DNA of 64,000 bases from Hydractinia symbiolongicarpus. Its lineage: Eukaryota; Cnidaria; Hydrozoa; Anthoathecata; Hydractiniidae. A program made the position numbers and the translations under genes. Shown piece by piece: positions 34,301 through 49,414 of the stretch. The notes beneath the pieces are model-generated. The model saw nothing but the letters and a program-made list of their open reading frames with translations. It ran no database searches and was not told the origin of the DNA. Position 1 is the stretch's first letter. The number at the start of each line of letters is the position of its first letter. The stretch covers positions 26,328,501 to 26,392,500 of the forward strand of contig NC_079886.1 of assembly GCF_029227915.1 (NCBI RefSeq), read 5' to 3'.

Positions 34301-37300
34301 GCCGGCGATTAAACTCCTTTTATTCAGCGTCTCATCAAAAATGAAATCGTTTTTGAAAACTGCAAGTCTCATGCGTTTTAGTGGTGAAAAAATAATTTAA
34401 AGAATCGTTTGGGAAATGAGTTTACTCCCTGGGTACTTTCTTTGTATATATTTCACTGTACGGGCCGAGTCCGTGATATACGGAAAATCGCGGGATTTCG
34501 TTTGCCGGCGATTAAACTCCTTTTATTCAGCGTCTCATCAAAAACGAAATCATTTTTGAAAACTACAAGTCTCATGCGTTTTAGTGGTGAAAAAGTAATT
34601 TAAAAAATCGTTTGGTAAATGAGTTTACTCCCTGGGTACTTTCTTTGTATACTTTTCACTGTACGGGCCGAGTCCGTGATATACGGAAAATCGCGGGATT
34701 TCGTTTGCCGGCGATTAAACTCCTTTTATTCAGCGTCTCATCAAAAACGAAGTCATTTTTGAAAACTACAAGTCTCATGCGTTTTAGTGGTGAAAAAATA
34801 ATTTAAAGAATCGTTCGGGAAATGAGTTTACTCCCTGGGTACTTTCTTTGTATACTTTTCACTGTACGGGCCGAGTCCGTGATATACGGAAAATCGCGGG
34901 ATTTCGTTTGCCGTCGATTAAACTCCTTTTATTTAGCGTCTCATCAAGAATGAAATCATTTTTGAAAACTGCAAGTGTCATACGTTTTAGTGGTGAAAAA
35001 ATAATTTAAAGAATCGTTCGGGAAGTGAGTTTACTCCCTGGGTATTTTCTTTGTATACTTTTGACTATACGGGCCGAGTCCAGGATTTACGGGAAATTGC
35101 GGGTTTTCGTTTGCCGGCGATAAAACTCCTTTTATTCAGCGTCTCATCAAAAATGAAATCGTTTTTGAAAACTACAAGTCTTATGCGTTTTAGGGGAAAA
35201 AAATTAATTTAAAAAATCGTTCGGGAAATGAGTTTACTCCCTGGGTATTTTCTTTGTTTACATTTGACTATACGGGTCAAGCCCGGGATTTACGGGAAAT
35301 CGCGGGTTTTCGTTTGCCGGCGATTAAACTCCTTTTATTCAGCGTCTCATCAAAAACGAAGTCATTTTTGAAAACTACAAGTCTCATGCGTTTTAGTGGT
35401 GAAAAAATAATTTAAAGAATCGTTCGGGAAATGAGTTTACTCCCTGGGTACTTTCTTTGTATACTTTTCACTGTACGGGCCGAGTCCGTGATATACGGAA
35501 AATCGCGGGATTTCGTTTGCCGGCGATTAAACTCCTTTTATTCAGCGTCTCATCAAAAACGAAGTCATTTTTGAAAACTACAAGTCTCATGCGTTTTAGT
35601 GGTGAAAAAATAATTTAAAGAATCGTTCGGGAAATGAGTTTACTCCCTGGGTACTTTCTTTGTATACTTTTCACTGTACGGGCCGAGTCCGTGATATACG
35701 GAAAATCGCGGGATTTCGTTTGCCGTCGATTAAACTCCTTTTATTTAGCGTCTCATCAAGAATGAAATCATTTTTGAAAACTGCAAGTGTCATACGTTTT
35801 AGTGGTGAAAAAATAATTTAAAGAATCGTTCGGGAAGTGAGTTTACTCCCTGGGTATTTTCTTTGTATACTTTTGACTATACGGGCCGAGTCCAGGATTT
35901 ACGGGAAATTGCGGGTTTTCGTTTGCCGGCGATAAAACTCCTTTTATTCAGCGTCTCATCAAAAATGAAATCGTTTTTGAAAACTACAAGTCTTATGCGT
36001 TTTAGGGGAAAAAAATTAATTTAAAAAATCGTTCGGGAAATGAGTTTACTCCCTGGGTATTTTCTTTGTTTACATTTGACTATACGGGTCAAGCCCGGGA
36101 TTTACGGGAAATCGCGGGTTTTCGTTTGCCGGCGATTAAACTCCTTTTATTCAGCGTCTCATCAAAAACGAAGTCATTTTTGAAAACTACAAGTCTCATG
36201 CGTTTTAGTGGTGAAAAAATAATTTAAAGAATCGTTCGGGAAATGAGTTTACTCCCTGGGTACTTTCTTTGTATACTTTTCACTGTACGGGCCGAGTCCG
36301 TGATATACGGAAAATCGCGGGATTTCGTTTGCCGTCGATTAAACTCCTTTTATTTAGCGTCTCATCAAGAATGAAATCATTTTTGAAAACTGCAAGTGTC
36401 ATACGTTTTAGTGGTGAAAAAATAATTTAAAGAATCGTTCGGGAAGTGAGTTTACTCCCTGGGTATTTTCTTTGTATACTTTTGACTATACGGGCCGAGT
36501 CCAGGATTTACGGGAAATTGCGGGTTTTCGTTTGCCGGCGATAAAACTCCTTTTATTCAGCGTCTCATCAAAAATGAAATCGTTTTTGAAAACTACAAGT
36601 CTTATGCGTTTTAGGGGGAAAAAATTAATTTAAAAAATCGTTCGGGAAATGAGTTTACTCCCTGGGTATTTTCTTTGTTTACATTTGACTATACGGGTCA
36701 AGCCCGGGATTTACGGGAAATCGCGGGTTTTCGTTTGCCGGCGATTAAACTCCTTTTATTCAGCGTCTCATCAAGAATGAAATCATTTTTAAATACTGCA
36801 AGTCTCATGCGTTTTAGTGGTGAAAAAATAATTTAAAGAATCGTTCGGGAAGTGAGTTTACTCCCCGGGTACTTTCTTTGTATACTTTTGACTATACGGG
36901 CCGAGTCCGGGATTTACGGGAAATTGCGGGTTTTCGTTTGCCGGCGATTAAACTCCTTTTATTCAGCGTCTCATCAAAAATGAAATCGTTTTTGAAAACT
37001 GCAAGTCTCATGCGTTTTAGTGGTGAAAAAATAATTTAAAGAATCGTTTGGGAAATGAGTTTACTCCCTGGGTACTTTCTTTGTATATATTTCACTGTAC
37101 GGGCCGAGTCCGTGATATACGGAAAATCGCGGGATTTCGTTTGCCGGCGATTAAACTCCTTTTATTCAGCGTCTCATCAAAAACGAAATCATTTTTGAAA
37201 ACTACAAGTCTCATGCGTTTTAGTGGTGAAAAAGTAATTTAAAAAATCGTTTGGTAAATGAGTTTACTCCCTGGGTACTTTCTTTGTATACTTTTCACTG

Positions 37301-40300
37301 TACGGGCCGAGTCCGTGATATACGGAAAATCGCGGGATTTCGTTTGCCGGCGATTAAACTCCTTTTATTCAGCGTCTCATCAAAAACGAAGTCATTTTTG
37401 AAAACTACAAGTCTCATGCGTTTTAGTGGTGAAAAAATAATTTAAAGAATCGTTCGGGAAATGAGTTTACTCCCTGGGTACTTTCTTTGTATACTTTTCA
37501 CTGTACGGGCCGAGTCCGTGATATACGGAAAATCGCGGGATTTCGTTTGCCGTCGATTAAACTCCTTTTATTTAGCGTCTCATCAAGAATGAAATCATTT
37601 TTGAAAACTGCAAGTGTCATACGTTTTAGTGGTGAAAAAATAATTTAAAGAATCGTTCGGGAAGTGAGTTTACTCCCTGGGTATTTTCTTTGTATACTTT
37701 TGACTATACGGGCCGAGTCCAGGATTTACGGGAAATTGCGGGTTTTCGTTTGCCGGCGATAAAACTCCTTTTATTCAGCGTCTCATCAAAAATGAAATCG
37801 TTTTTGAAAACTACAAGTCTTATGCGTTTTAGGGGGAAAAAATTAATTTAAAAAATCGTTCGGGAAATGAGTTTACTCCCTGGGTATTTTCTTTGTTTAC
37901 ACTCGACTATACGGCCAAGCCCGGGATATACGGAAAATCGCGGGATTTCGTTTGCCGTCGATTAAACTCCTTTTATTTAGCGTCTCATCAAGAATGAAAT
38001 CATTTTTGAAAACTGCAAGTGTCATGCGTTTTAGTGGTGAAAAAATAATTTAAAGAATCGTTCGGGAAGTGAGTTTACTCCCTGGGTATTTTCTTTGTAT
38101 ACTTTTGACTATACGGGCCGAGTCCAGGATTTACGGGAAATTGCGGGTTTTCGTTTGCCGGCGATAAAACTCCTTTTATTCAGCGTCTCATCAAAAATGA
38201 AATCGTTTTTGAAAACTACAAGTCTTATGCGTTTTAGGGGTAAAAAATTAATTTAAAAAATCGTTCGGGAAATGAGTTTACTCCCTGGGTATTTTCTTTG
38301 TTTACATTCGACTATACGGCCAAGCCCGGGATATACGGAAAATCACGGGATTTCGTTTGCCGTCGATTAAACTCCTTTTATTTAGCGTCTCATCAAGAAT
38401 GAAATCATTTTTGAAAACTGCAAGTGTCATGCGTTTTAGTGGTGAAAAAATAATTTAAAGAATCGTTCGGGAAGTGAGTTTACTCCCTGGGTATTTTCTT
38501 TGTATACTTTTAACTATACGGGCCGAGTCCAGGATTTACGGGAAATTGCGGGTTTTCGTTTGCCGGCGATAAAACTCCTTTTATTCAGCGTCTCATCAAA
38601 AATGAAATCGTTTTTGAAAACTACAAGTCTTATGCGTTTTAGGGGTAAAAAATTAATTTAAAAAATCGTTCGGGAAATGAGTTTACTCCCTGGGTATTTT
38701 CTTTGTTTACATTCGACTATACGGCCAAGCCCGGGATATACGGAAAATCGCGGGATTTCGTTTGCCGGCGATTAAACTCCTTTTATTCAGCGTCTCATCA
38801 AAAACGAAATCATTTTTGAAAATTACAAGTCTCATGCGTTTTAGTGGTGAAAAAATAATTTAAAGAATCGTTTGGGAAATGAGTTAACTCCCTGGGTACT
38901 TTCTTTGTATACTTTTCACTGTACGGGCCGAGTCCGTGATATACGGAAAATCGCGGGATTTCGTTTGCCGGCGATTAAACTCCTTTTATTCAGCGTCTCA
39001 TCAAAAATGAAATCGTTTTTGAAAACTACAAGTCTTATGCGTTTTAGGGGTAAAAAATTAATTTAAAAAATCGTTCGGGAAATGAGTTTACTCCCTGGGT
39101 ATTTTCTTTGTTTACATTCGACTATACGGCCAAGCCCGGGATATACGGAAAATCGCGGAATTTCGTTTGCCGTCGATTAAACTCCTTTTATTTAGCGTCT
39201 CATCAAGAATGAAATCATTTTTGAAAACTGCAAGTGTCATGCGTTTTAGTGGTGAAAAAATAATTTAAAGAATCGTTCGGGAAGTGAGTTTACTCCCTGG
39301 GTATTTTCTTTGTATACTTTTGACTATACGGGCCGAGTCCAGGATTTACGGGAAATTGCGGGTTTTCGTTTGCCGGCGATAAAACTCCTTTTATTCAGCG
39401 TCTCATCAAAAATGAAATCCTTTTTAAAAACTACAAGTCTTATGCGTTTTAGGGGTAAAAAATTAATTTAAAAAATCGTTCGGGAAATGAGTTTACTCCC
39501 TGGGTATTTTCTTTGTTTACATTCGACTATACGGCCAAGCCCGGGACATACGGAAAATCGCGGGATTTCGTTTGCCGGCGATTAAACTCCTTTTATTCAG
39601 AGTCTCATCAAAAACGAAATCATTTTTGAAAATTACAAGTCTCATGCGTTTTAGTGGTGAAAAAATAATTTAAAGAATCGTTTGGGAAATGAGTTAACTC
39701 CCTGGGTACTTTCTTTGTATACTTTTCACTGTACGGGCCGAGTCCGTGATATACGGAAAATCGCGGGATTTCGTTTGCCGGCGATTAAACTCCTTTTATT
39801 CAGCGTCTCATCAAAAACTAAGTCATTTTTGAAAACTGCAAGTCTCATGCGTTTTAGTGGTGAAAAAATAATTTAAAGAATCTTTCGGGAAGTGAGTTTA
39901 CTCCCTGGGTATTTTCTTTGTATACTTTTGACTATACGGGCCGAGTCCGGGATTTACGGGAAATTGCGGGTTTTCGTTTGCCGGCGATTAAACTCCTTTT
40001 ATTCAGCGTCTCATCAAAAACGAAATCATTTTTGAAAACTACAAGTCTCATGCGTTTTAGTGGTGAAAAAATAATTTATAGTATCGTTTGGGAAATGAGT
40101 TTACTCCCTGGGTACTTTCTTTGTATACTTTTCACTGTACGGGCCGAGTCCGGGATTTACGGGAAATTGCGGGTTTTCGTTTGCCAGCGATTAAACTCCT
40201 TTTATTCAGCGTCTCATCAAAAATGAAATCGTTTTTGAAAACTACAAGTCTTATGCGTTTTAGTGGTAAAAAATTAATTTAAAAAATCGTTCGGGAAATG

Positions 40301-42116
40301 AGTTTACTCCCAGTTTACTTTCTTTGTATACTTTTCACTGTACGGGCCGAGTCCGTGATATACGGAAAATCGCGGGATTTCGTTTGCCGGCGATTAAACT
40401 CCTTTTATTCAGCGTCTCATCAAAAACGAAGTCATTTCTGAAAACTACAAGTCTCATGCGTTTTAGTGGTGAAAAAATAATTTAAAGAATCGTTCGGGAA
40501 GTGAGTTTACTCCCCGGGTACTTTCTTTGTATACTTTTGACTATACGGGCCGAGTCCGGGATTTACGGGAAATTGCGGGTTTTCGTTTGCCGGCGATTAA
40601 ACTCCTTTTATTCAGCATCTCATCAAAAATGAAATCGTTTTTGAAAACTACAAGTCTTATGCGTTTTAGTGGTAAAAAATTAATTGAAAAAATCGTTTGG
40701 GAAATGAGTTTACTCCCTGGGTACTTTCTTTGTATACTTTTCACTGTGCGGGCCGAGTCCGTGATATACGGAAAATCGCGGGATTTCGTTTGCCGGCGAT
40801 TAAACTCCTTTTATTCAGCGTCTCATCAAGAACGAAGTCATTTTTGAAAACTACAAGTCTCATGCGTTTTAGTGGTGAAAAAATAATTTAAAGAATCGTT
40901 CGGGAAATGAGTTTACTCCCTGGGTACTTTCTTTGTATACTTTTCACTGTACGGGCCGAGTCCGTGATATACGGAAAATCGCGGGATTTCGTTTGCCGTC
41001 GATTAAACTCCTTTTATTTAGCGTCTCATCAAGAATGAAATCATTTTTGAAAACTGCAAGTCTCATGCGTTTTAGTGGTGAAAAAATAATTTAAAGAATC
41101 GTTCGGGAAGTGAGTTTACTCCCCGGGTACTTTCTTTGTATACTTTTGACTATACGAGCCGAGTCCGGGAGTTACGGGAAATTGCGGGTTTTCGTTTGCC
41201 GGCGATTAAACTCCTTTTATTCAGCGTCTCATCAAAAATGAAATCGTTTTTGAAAACTACAAGTCTTATGCGTTTTAGGGTTAAAAAATTAATTTAAAAA
41301 ATCGTTCGGGAAATGAGTTTACTCCCTGGGTATTTTCTTTGTTTACATTCGACTATACGGCCAAGCCCGGGATTTACGGGAAATCGCGGGTTTTCGTTTG
41401 CCGGCGATTAAACTCCTTTTATTCAGCGTCTCATCAAAAACGAAATCATTTTTGAAAACTACAAGTCTCATGCGTTTTAGTGGTGAAAAAATAATTTATA
41501 GTATCGTTTGGGAAATGAGTTTACTCGCTGGGTACTTTCTTTGTATACTTTTCACTGTACGGGCCGAGTCCGGGATTTACGGGAAATTGCGGGTTTTCGT
41601 TTGCCAGCGATTAAACTCCTTTTATTCAGCGTCTCATCAAAAATGAAATCGTTTTTGAAAACTACAAGTCTTATGCGTTTTAGTGGTAAAAAATTAATTT
41701 AAAAAATCGTTCGGGAAATGAGTTTACTCCCAGTTTACTTTCTTTGTATACTTTTCACTGTACGGGCCGAGTCCGTGATATACGGAAAATCGCGGGATTT
41801 CGTTTGCCGGCGATTAAACTCCTTTTATTCAGCGTCTCATCAAAAACGAAGTCATTTCTGAAAACTACAAGTCTCATGCGTTTTAGTGGTGAAAAAATAA
41901 TTTAAAGAATCGTTGGGGAAGTGAGTTTACTCCCCGGGTACTTTCTTTGTATACTTTTGACTATACGGGCCGAGTCCGGGATTTACGGGAAATTGCGGGT
42001 TTTCGTTTGCCGGCGATTAAACTCCTTTTATTCAGCATCTCATCAAAAATGAAATCGTTTTTGAAAACTACAAGTCTTATGCGTTTTAGTGGTAAAAAAT
42101 TAATTTAAAAAATCGT

Positions 42117-45100
42117 TTGGGAAATGAGTTTACTCCCTGGGTACTTTCTTTGTATACTTTTCACTGTACGGGCCGAGTCCGTGATATACGGAAAATCGCG
42201 GGATTTCGTTTGCCGGCGATTAAACTCCTTTTATTCAGCGTCTCATCAAGAATGAAATCATTTTTGAAAACTGCAAGTCTCATGCGTTTTAGTGGTGAAA
42301 AAATAATTTAAAGAATCGTTTGGGAAATAAGTTTACTCCCTGGGTACTTTCTTTGTATACTTTTCACTGTACGGGCCGAGTGCGTGATATACGGAAAATC
42401 GCGGGATTTCGTTTGCCGGCGATTAAACTCCTTTTATTCAGCGTCTCATCAAAAACGAGATCATTTTTGAAAACTACAAGTCTCATGCGTTTTAGTGGTG
42501 AAAAATAAATTTAAAGAATCGTTTGGGAAATGAGTTTACTCCCGGGGTACTTTCTTTGTATACTTTTCACTGTACGGGCCGAGTCCGTGATATACGGAAA
42601 ATCGCGGGATTTCGTTTGCCGGCGATTAAACTCCTTTTGTTCAGCGTCTCATCAAAAACGAAGTCATTTTTGAAAACTACAAGTCTCATGCGTTTTAGTG
42701 GTGAAAAAATAATTTAAAGAATCGTTCGGGAAATGGGTTTACTCCCTGGGTACTTTCTTTGTATACTTTTCACTGTATGGGCCGAGTCCGTGATATACGG
42801 AAAATCGCGGGATTTCGTTTGCCGTCGATTAAACTCCTTTTATTTAGCGTCTCATCAAGAATGAAATCATTTTTGAAAACTGCAAGTCTCATGCGTTTTA
42901 GTGGTGAAAAAATAATTTAAAGAATCGTTCGGGAAGTGAGTTTACTCCCCGGGTACTTTCTTTGTATACTTTTGACTATACGAGCCGAGTCCGGGAGTTA
43001 CGGGAAATTGCGGGTTTTCGTTTGCCGGCGATTAAACTCCTTTTATTCAGCGTCTCATCAAAAACGAAATCATTTTTAAAAACTACAAGTCTCATGCGTT
43101 TTAGTGGTGAAAAAATAATTTAAAGAATCGTTTGGGAAATGAGTTTACTCCCTGGGTACTTTCTTTGTATACTTTTCACTGTACGGGCCGAGTCCATGAT
43201 ATACGGAAAATCGCGGGATTTCGTTTGCCGGCGATTAAACTCCTTTTATTCAGCGTCTCATCAAAAACGAAGTCATTTTTGAAAACTACAAGTCTCATGC
43301 GTTTTAGTGGTGAAAAAATAATTTAAAGAATCGTTCGGGAAATGAGTTTACTCCCTGGGTACTTTCTTTGTATACTTTTCACTGTACGGGCCGAGTCCGT
43401 GATATACGGAAAATCGCGGGATTTCGTTTGCCGTCGATTAAACTCCTTTTATTTAGCGTCTCATCAAGAATGAAATCATTTTTGAAAACTGCAAGTCTCA
43501 TGCGTTTTAGTGGTAAAAAAATAATTTAAAGAATCGTTCGGGAAGTGAGTTTACTCCCCGGGTACTTTCTTTGTATACTTTTGACTTTACGAGCCGAGTC
43601 CGGGAGTTACGGGAAATTGCGGGTTTTCGTTTGCCGGCGATTAAACTCCTTTTATGCAGCGTCTCATCAAAAACGAAATCATTTTTGAAAACTACAAGTC
43701 TCATGCGTTTTAGTGGTGAAAAAATAATTTAAAGAATCGTTTGGGAAATGAGTTTACTCCCTGGGTACTTTCTTTGTATACTTTTCACTGTACGGGCCGA
43801 GTCCGTGATATACGGAAAATCGCGGGATTTCGTTTGCCGGCGATTAAACTCCTTTTATTCAGCGTCTCATCAAAAACGAAGTCATTTTTGAAAACTACAA
43901 GTCTCATGCGTTTTAGTGGTGAAAAAATAATTTAAAGAATCGTTCGGGAAATGAGTTTACTCCCTGGGTACTTTCTTTGTATACTTTTCACTGTACGGGC
44001 CGAGTCCGTGATACACGGAAAATCGCGGGATTTCGTTTGCCGGCGATTAAACTCCTTTTATTCAGCGTCTCATCAAAAAGGAAGTCATTTTTGAAAACTA
44101 CAAGTCTCATGCGTTTTAGTGGTGAAAAAATAATTTAAAGAATCGTTCGGGTAATGAGTTTACTCCCTGGGTACTTTCTTTGTATACTTTTCACTGTACG
44201 GGCCGAGTCCGTGATATACGGAAAATCGCGGGATTTCGTTTGCCGTCGATTAAACTCCTTTTATTTAGCGTCTCATCAAGAATGAAATCATTTTTGAAAA
44301 CTGCAAGTCTCATGCGTTTTAGTGGTGAAAAAATAATTTAAAGAATCGTTCGGGAAGTGAGTTTACTCCCTGGGTATTTTCTTTGTATACTTTTGACTAT
44401 ACGGGCCGAGTCCGGGATTTACGGGAATTTGCGGGTTTTCGTTTGCTGGCGATTAAACTCCTTTTATTCAGCGTCTCATCAAAAATGAAATCGTTTTTGA
44501 AAACTACAAGTCTTATGCGTTTTAGGGGTAAAAAATTAATTTAAAAAATCGTTCGGGAAATGAGTTTACTCCCTGGGTATTTTCTTTGTTTACATTCGAC
44601 TATACGGCCAAGCCCGGGATTTACGGGAAATCGCGGGTTTTCGTTTGCCGGCGATTAAACTCCTTTTATTCAGCGTCTCATCAAAAACGAAATCATTTTT
44701 GAAAACTACAAGTCTCATGCGTTTTAGTGGTGAAAAAATAATTTATAGTATCGTTTAGGAAATGAGTTTACTCCCTGGGTACTTTCTTTGTATACTTTTC
44801 ACTGTACGGGCCGAGTCCGGGATTTACGGGAAATTGCGGGTTTTCGTTTGCCAGCGATTAAACTCCTTTTATTCAGCGTCTCATCAAAAATGAAATCGTT
44901 TTTGAAAGCTACAAGTCTTATGCGTTTTAGTGGTAAAAAATTAATTTAAAAAATCGTTCGGCAAATGAGTTTACTCCCAGTTTACTTTCTTTGTATACAT
45001 TTGACTATACGGGTCAAGCCCGGGATTTACGGGAAATCGCGGGTTTTCGTTTGCCGGCGATTAAACTCCTTTTATTCAGCGTCTCATCAAAAATAAAATC

Positions 45101-48100
45101 ATTTTTGAAAACTACAAGTCTCATGCGTTTTAGTGGTAAAAAAATAATTTAAAGAATCGTTTGGGAAATGAGTTTACTCCCTGGGTACTTTCTTTGTATA
45201 CTTTTCACTGTACGGGCCGAGTCCGTGATATACGGAAAATCGCGGGATTTCGTTTGCCGGCGATTAAACTCCTTTTATTCAGCGTCTCATCAAAAACGAA
45301 GTCATTTCTGAAAACTACAAGTCTCATGCGTTTTAGTGGTGAAAAAATAATTTAAAGAATCGTTCGGGAAATGAGTTTACTCCCTGGGTACTTTCTTTGT
45401 ATACTTTTCACTGTACGGGCCGAGTCCGTGATATACGCAAAATCGCGGGATTTCGTTTGCCGGCGATTAAACTCCTTTTATTCAGCGTCTCATCAAGAAT
45501 GAAATCATTTTTGAAAACTGCAAGTCTCATGCGTTTTAGTGGTGAAAAAATAATTTAAAGAATCGTTCGGGAAGTCAGTTTACTCCCCGGGTACTTTCTT
45601 TGTATACTTTTGACTATACGGGCCGAGTCCGGGATTTACGGGAAATTGCGGGTTTTCGTTTGCCGGCGATTAAACTCCTTTTATTCAGCGTCTCATCAAA
45701 AATGAAATCGTTTTTGAAAACTACAAGTCTTATGCGTTTTAGTGGTAAAAAATTAATTTAAAAAATCGTTTGGGAAATGAGTTTACTCCCTGGGTACTTT
45801 CTTTGTATACTTTTCACTGTACGGGCCGAGTCCGTGATATACGGAAAATCGCGGGATTTCGTTTGCCGGCGATTAAACTCCTTTTATTCAGCGTCTCATC
45901 AAGAATGAAATCATTTTTGAAAACTGCAAGTCTCATGCGTTTTAGTGGTGAAAAAATAATTTAAAGAATCGTTTGGGAAATGAGTTTACTCCCTGGGTAC
46001 TTTCTTTGTATACTTTTCACTGTACGGGCCGAGTGCGTGATATACGGAAAATCGCGGGATTTCGTTTGCCGGCGATTAAACTCCTTTTATTCAGCGTCTC
46101 ATCAAAAACGAAATCATTTTTGAAAACTACAAGTCTCATGCGTTTTAGTGGTGAAAAATAAATTTAAAGAATCGTTTGGGAAATGAGTTTACTCCCTGGG
46201 TACTTTCTTTGTATACTTTTCACTGTACGCTCCGCGTCCGTGATATACGGAAAATCGCGGGATTTCGTTTGCCGGCGATTAAACTCCTTTTATTCAGCGT
46301 CTCATCAAAAACGAAGTCATTTTTGAAAACTACAAGTCCCATGCGTTTTAGTGGTGAAAAAATAATTTAAAGAATCGTTCGGGAAATGAGTTTACTCCCT
46401 GGGTACTTTCTTTGTATACTTTTGACTATACGAGCCGAGTCCGGGAGTTACGGGAAATTGCGGGTTTTCGTTTGCCGGCGATTAAACTCCTTTTATTCAG
46501 CGTCTCATCAAAAACGAAATCATTTTTAAAAACTACAAGTCTCATGCGTTTTAGTGGTGAAAAAATAATTTAAAGAATCGTTTGAGAAATGAGTTTACTC
46601 CCTGGGTACTTTCTTTGTATACTTTTCACTGTACGGGCCGAGTCCGTGATATACGGAAAATCGCGTGATTTCGTTTGCCGGCGATTAAACTCCTTTTATT
46701 CAGCGTCTCATCAAAAACGAAGTCATTTTTGAAAACTACAAGTCTCATGCGTTTTAGTGGTGAAAAAATAATTTAAAGAATCGTTCGGGAAATGAGTTTA
46801 CTCCCTGGGTACTTTCTTTGTATACTTTTCACTGTACGGGCCGAGTCCGTGATATACGGAAAATCGCGGGATTTCGTTTGCCGTCGATTAAACTCCTTTT
46901 ATTTAGCGTCTCATCAAGAATGAAATCATTTTTGAAAACTGCAAGTCTCATGCGTTTTAGTGGTAAAAAAATAATTTAAAGAATCGTTCGGGAAGTGAGT
47001 TTACTCCCCGGGTACTTTCTTTGTATACTTTTGACTATACGAGCCGAGTCCGGGAGTTACGGGAAATTGCGGGTTTTCGTTTGCCGGCGATTAAACTCCT
47101 TTTATTCAGCGTCTCATCAAAAACGAAATCATTTTTGAAAACTACAAGTCTCATGCGTTTTAGTGGTGAAAAAATAATTTAAAGAATCGTTTGGGAAATG
47201 AGTTTACTCCCTGGGTACTTTCTTTGTATACTTTTCACTGTACGGGCCGAGTCCGTGATATACGGAAAATCGCGGGATTTCGTTTGCCGGCGATTAAACT
47301 CCTTTTATTCAGCGTCTCATCAAAAACGAAGTCATTTTTGAAAACTACAAGTCTCATGCGTTTTAGTGGTGAAAAAATAATTTAAAGAATCGTTCGGGAA
47401 ATGAGTTTACTCCCTGGGTACTTTCTTTGTATACTTTTCACTGTACGGGCCGAGTCCGTGATACACGGAAAATCGCGGGATTTCGTTTGCCGGCGATTAA
47501 ACTCCTTTTATTCAGCGTCTCATCAAAAACGAAGTCATTTTTGAAAACTACAAGTCTCATGCGTTTTAGTGGTGAAAAAATAATTTAAAGAATCGTTCGG
47601 GTAATGAGTTTACTCCCTGGGTACTTTCTTTGTAAACTTTTCACTGTACGGGCCGAGTCCGTGATATACTGAAAATCGCGGGATTTCGTTTGCCGTCGAA
47701 TAAACTCCTTTTATTTAACGTCTCATCAAGAATGAAATCATTTTTGAAAACTGCAAGTCTCATGCGTTTTAGTGGTGAAAAAATAATTTAAAGAATCGTT
47801 CGGGAAGTGAGTTTACTCCCTGGGTATTTTCTTTGTATACTTTTGACTATACGGGCCGAGTCCGGGATTTACGGGAATTTGCGGGTTTTCGTTTGCTGGC
47901 GATTAAACTCCTTTTATTCAGCGTCTCATCAAAAATGAAATCGTTTTTGAAAACTACAAGTCTTATGCGTTTTAGGGGTAAAAAATTAATTTAAAAAATC
48001 GTTCGGGAAATGAGTTTACTCCCTGGGTATTTTCTTTGTTTACATTCGACTATACGGCCAAGCCCGGGATTTACGGGAAATCGCGGGTTTTCGTTTGCCG

Positions 48101-49414
48101 GCGATTAAACTCCTTTTATTCAGCGTCTCATCAAAAACGAAATCATTTTTGAAAACTACAAGTCTCATGCGTTTTAGTGGTGAAAAAATAATTTATAGTA
48201 TCGTTTAGGAAATGAGTTTACTCCCTGGGTACTTTCTTTGTATACTTTTCACTGTACGGGCCGAGTCCGGGATTTACGGGAAATTGCGGGTTTTCGTTTG
48301 CCAGTGATTAAACTCCTTTTATTCAGCGTCTCATCAAAAATGAAATCGTTTTTGAAAGCTACAAGTCTTATGCGTTTTAGTGGTAAAAAATTAATTTAAA
48401 AAATCGTTCGGCAAATGAGTTTACTCCCAGTTTACTTTCTTTGTATACATTTGACTATACGTGTCAAGCCCGGGATTTACGGGAAATCGCGGGTTTTCGT
48501 TTGCCGGCGATTAAACTCCTTTTATTCAGCGTCTCATCAAAAATAAAATCATTTTTGAAAACTACAAGTCTCATGCGTTTTAGTGGTGAAAAAATAATTT
48601 AAAGAATCGTTTGGGAAATGAGTTTACTCCCTGGGTACTTTCTTTGTATACTTTTCACTGTACGGGCCGAGTCCGTGATATACGGAAAATCGCGGGATTT
48701 CGTTTGCCGGCGATTAAACTCCTTTTATTCAGCGTCTCATCAAAAACGAAGTCATTTCTGAAAACTACAAGTCTCATGCGTTTTAGTGGTGAAAAAATAA
48801 TTTAAAGAATCGTTCGGGAAATGAGTTTACTCCCTGGGTACTTTCTTTGTATACTTTTCACTGTACGGGCCGAGTCCGTGATATACGGAAAATCGCGGGA
48901 TTTCGTTTGCCGGCGATTAAACTCCTTTTATTCAGCGTCTCATCAAGAATGAAATCATTTTTGAAAACTGCAAGTCTCATGCGTTTTAGTGGTGAAAAAA
49001 TAATTTAAAGAATCGTTTGGGAAATGAGTTTACTCCCTGGGTACTTTCTTTGTATACTTTTCACTGTACGGGCCGAGTGCGTGATATACGGAAAATCGCG
49101 GGATTACGTTTGCCGGCGATTAAACTCCTTTTATTCAGCGTCTCATCAAAAACGAAATCATTTTTGAAAACTACAAGTCTCATGCGTTTTAGTGGTGAAA
49201 AATAAATTTAAAGAATCGTTTGGGAAATGAGTTTACTCCCTGGGTACTTTCTTTGTATACTTTTCACTGTACGCTCCGAGTCCGTGATATACGGAAAATC
49301 GCGGGATTTCGTTTGCCGGCGATTAAACTCCTTTTATTCAGCGTCTCATCAAAAACGAAGTCATTTTTGAAAACTACAAGTCCCATGCGTTTTAGTGGTG
49401 AAAAAATAATTTAA
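42117..49414 (+). repeat. Multi-kilobase higher-order repeats (3653/3450/3044 bp)
   Basis: Variant sets at 42117, 42320 and 42523 recur at 45770, 45973 and 46176 (shift 3653). Those at 43741 and 45161 recur at 47191 and 48611 (shift 3450). The rare GTACGCTCCG variant at 46226 recurs at about 49270 (shift 3044). The offsets correspond to 18, 17 and 15 monomers. The changing offsets mean that monomers were lost or gained between copies. Confidence 0.82.
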
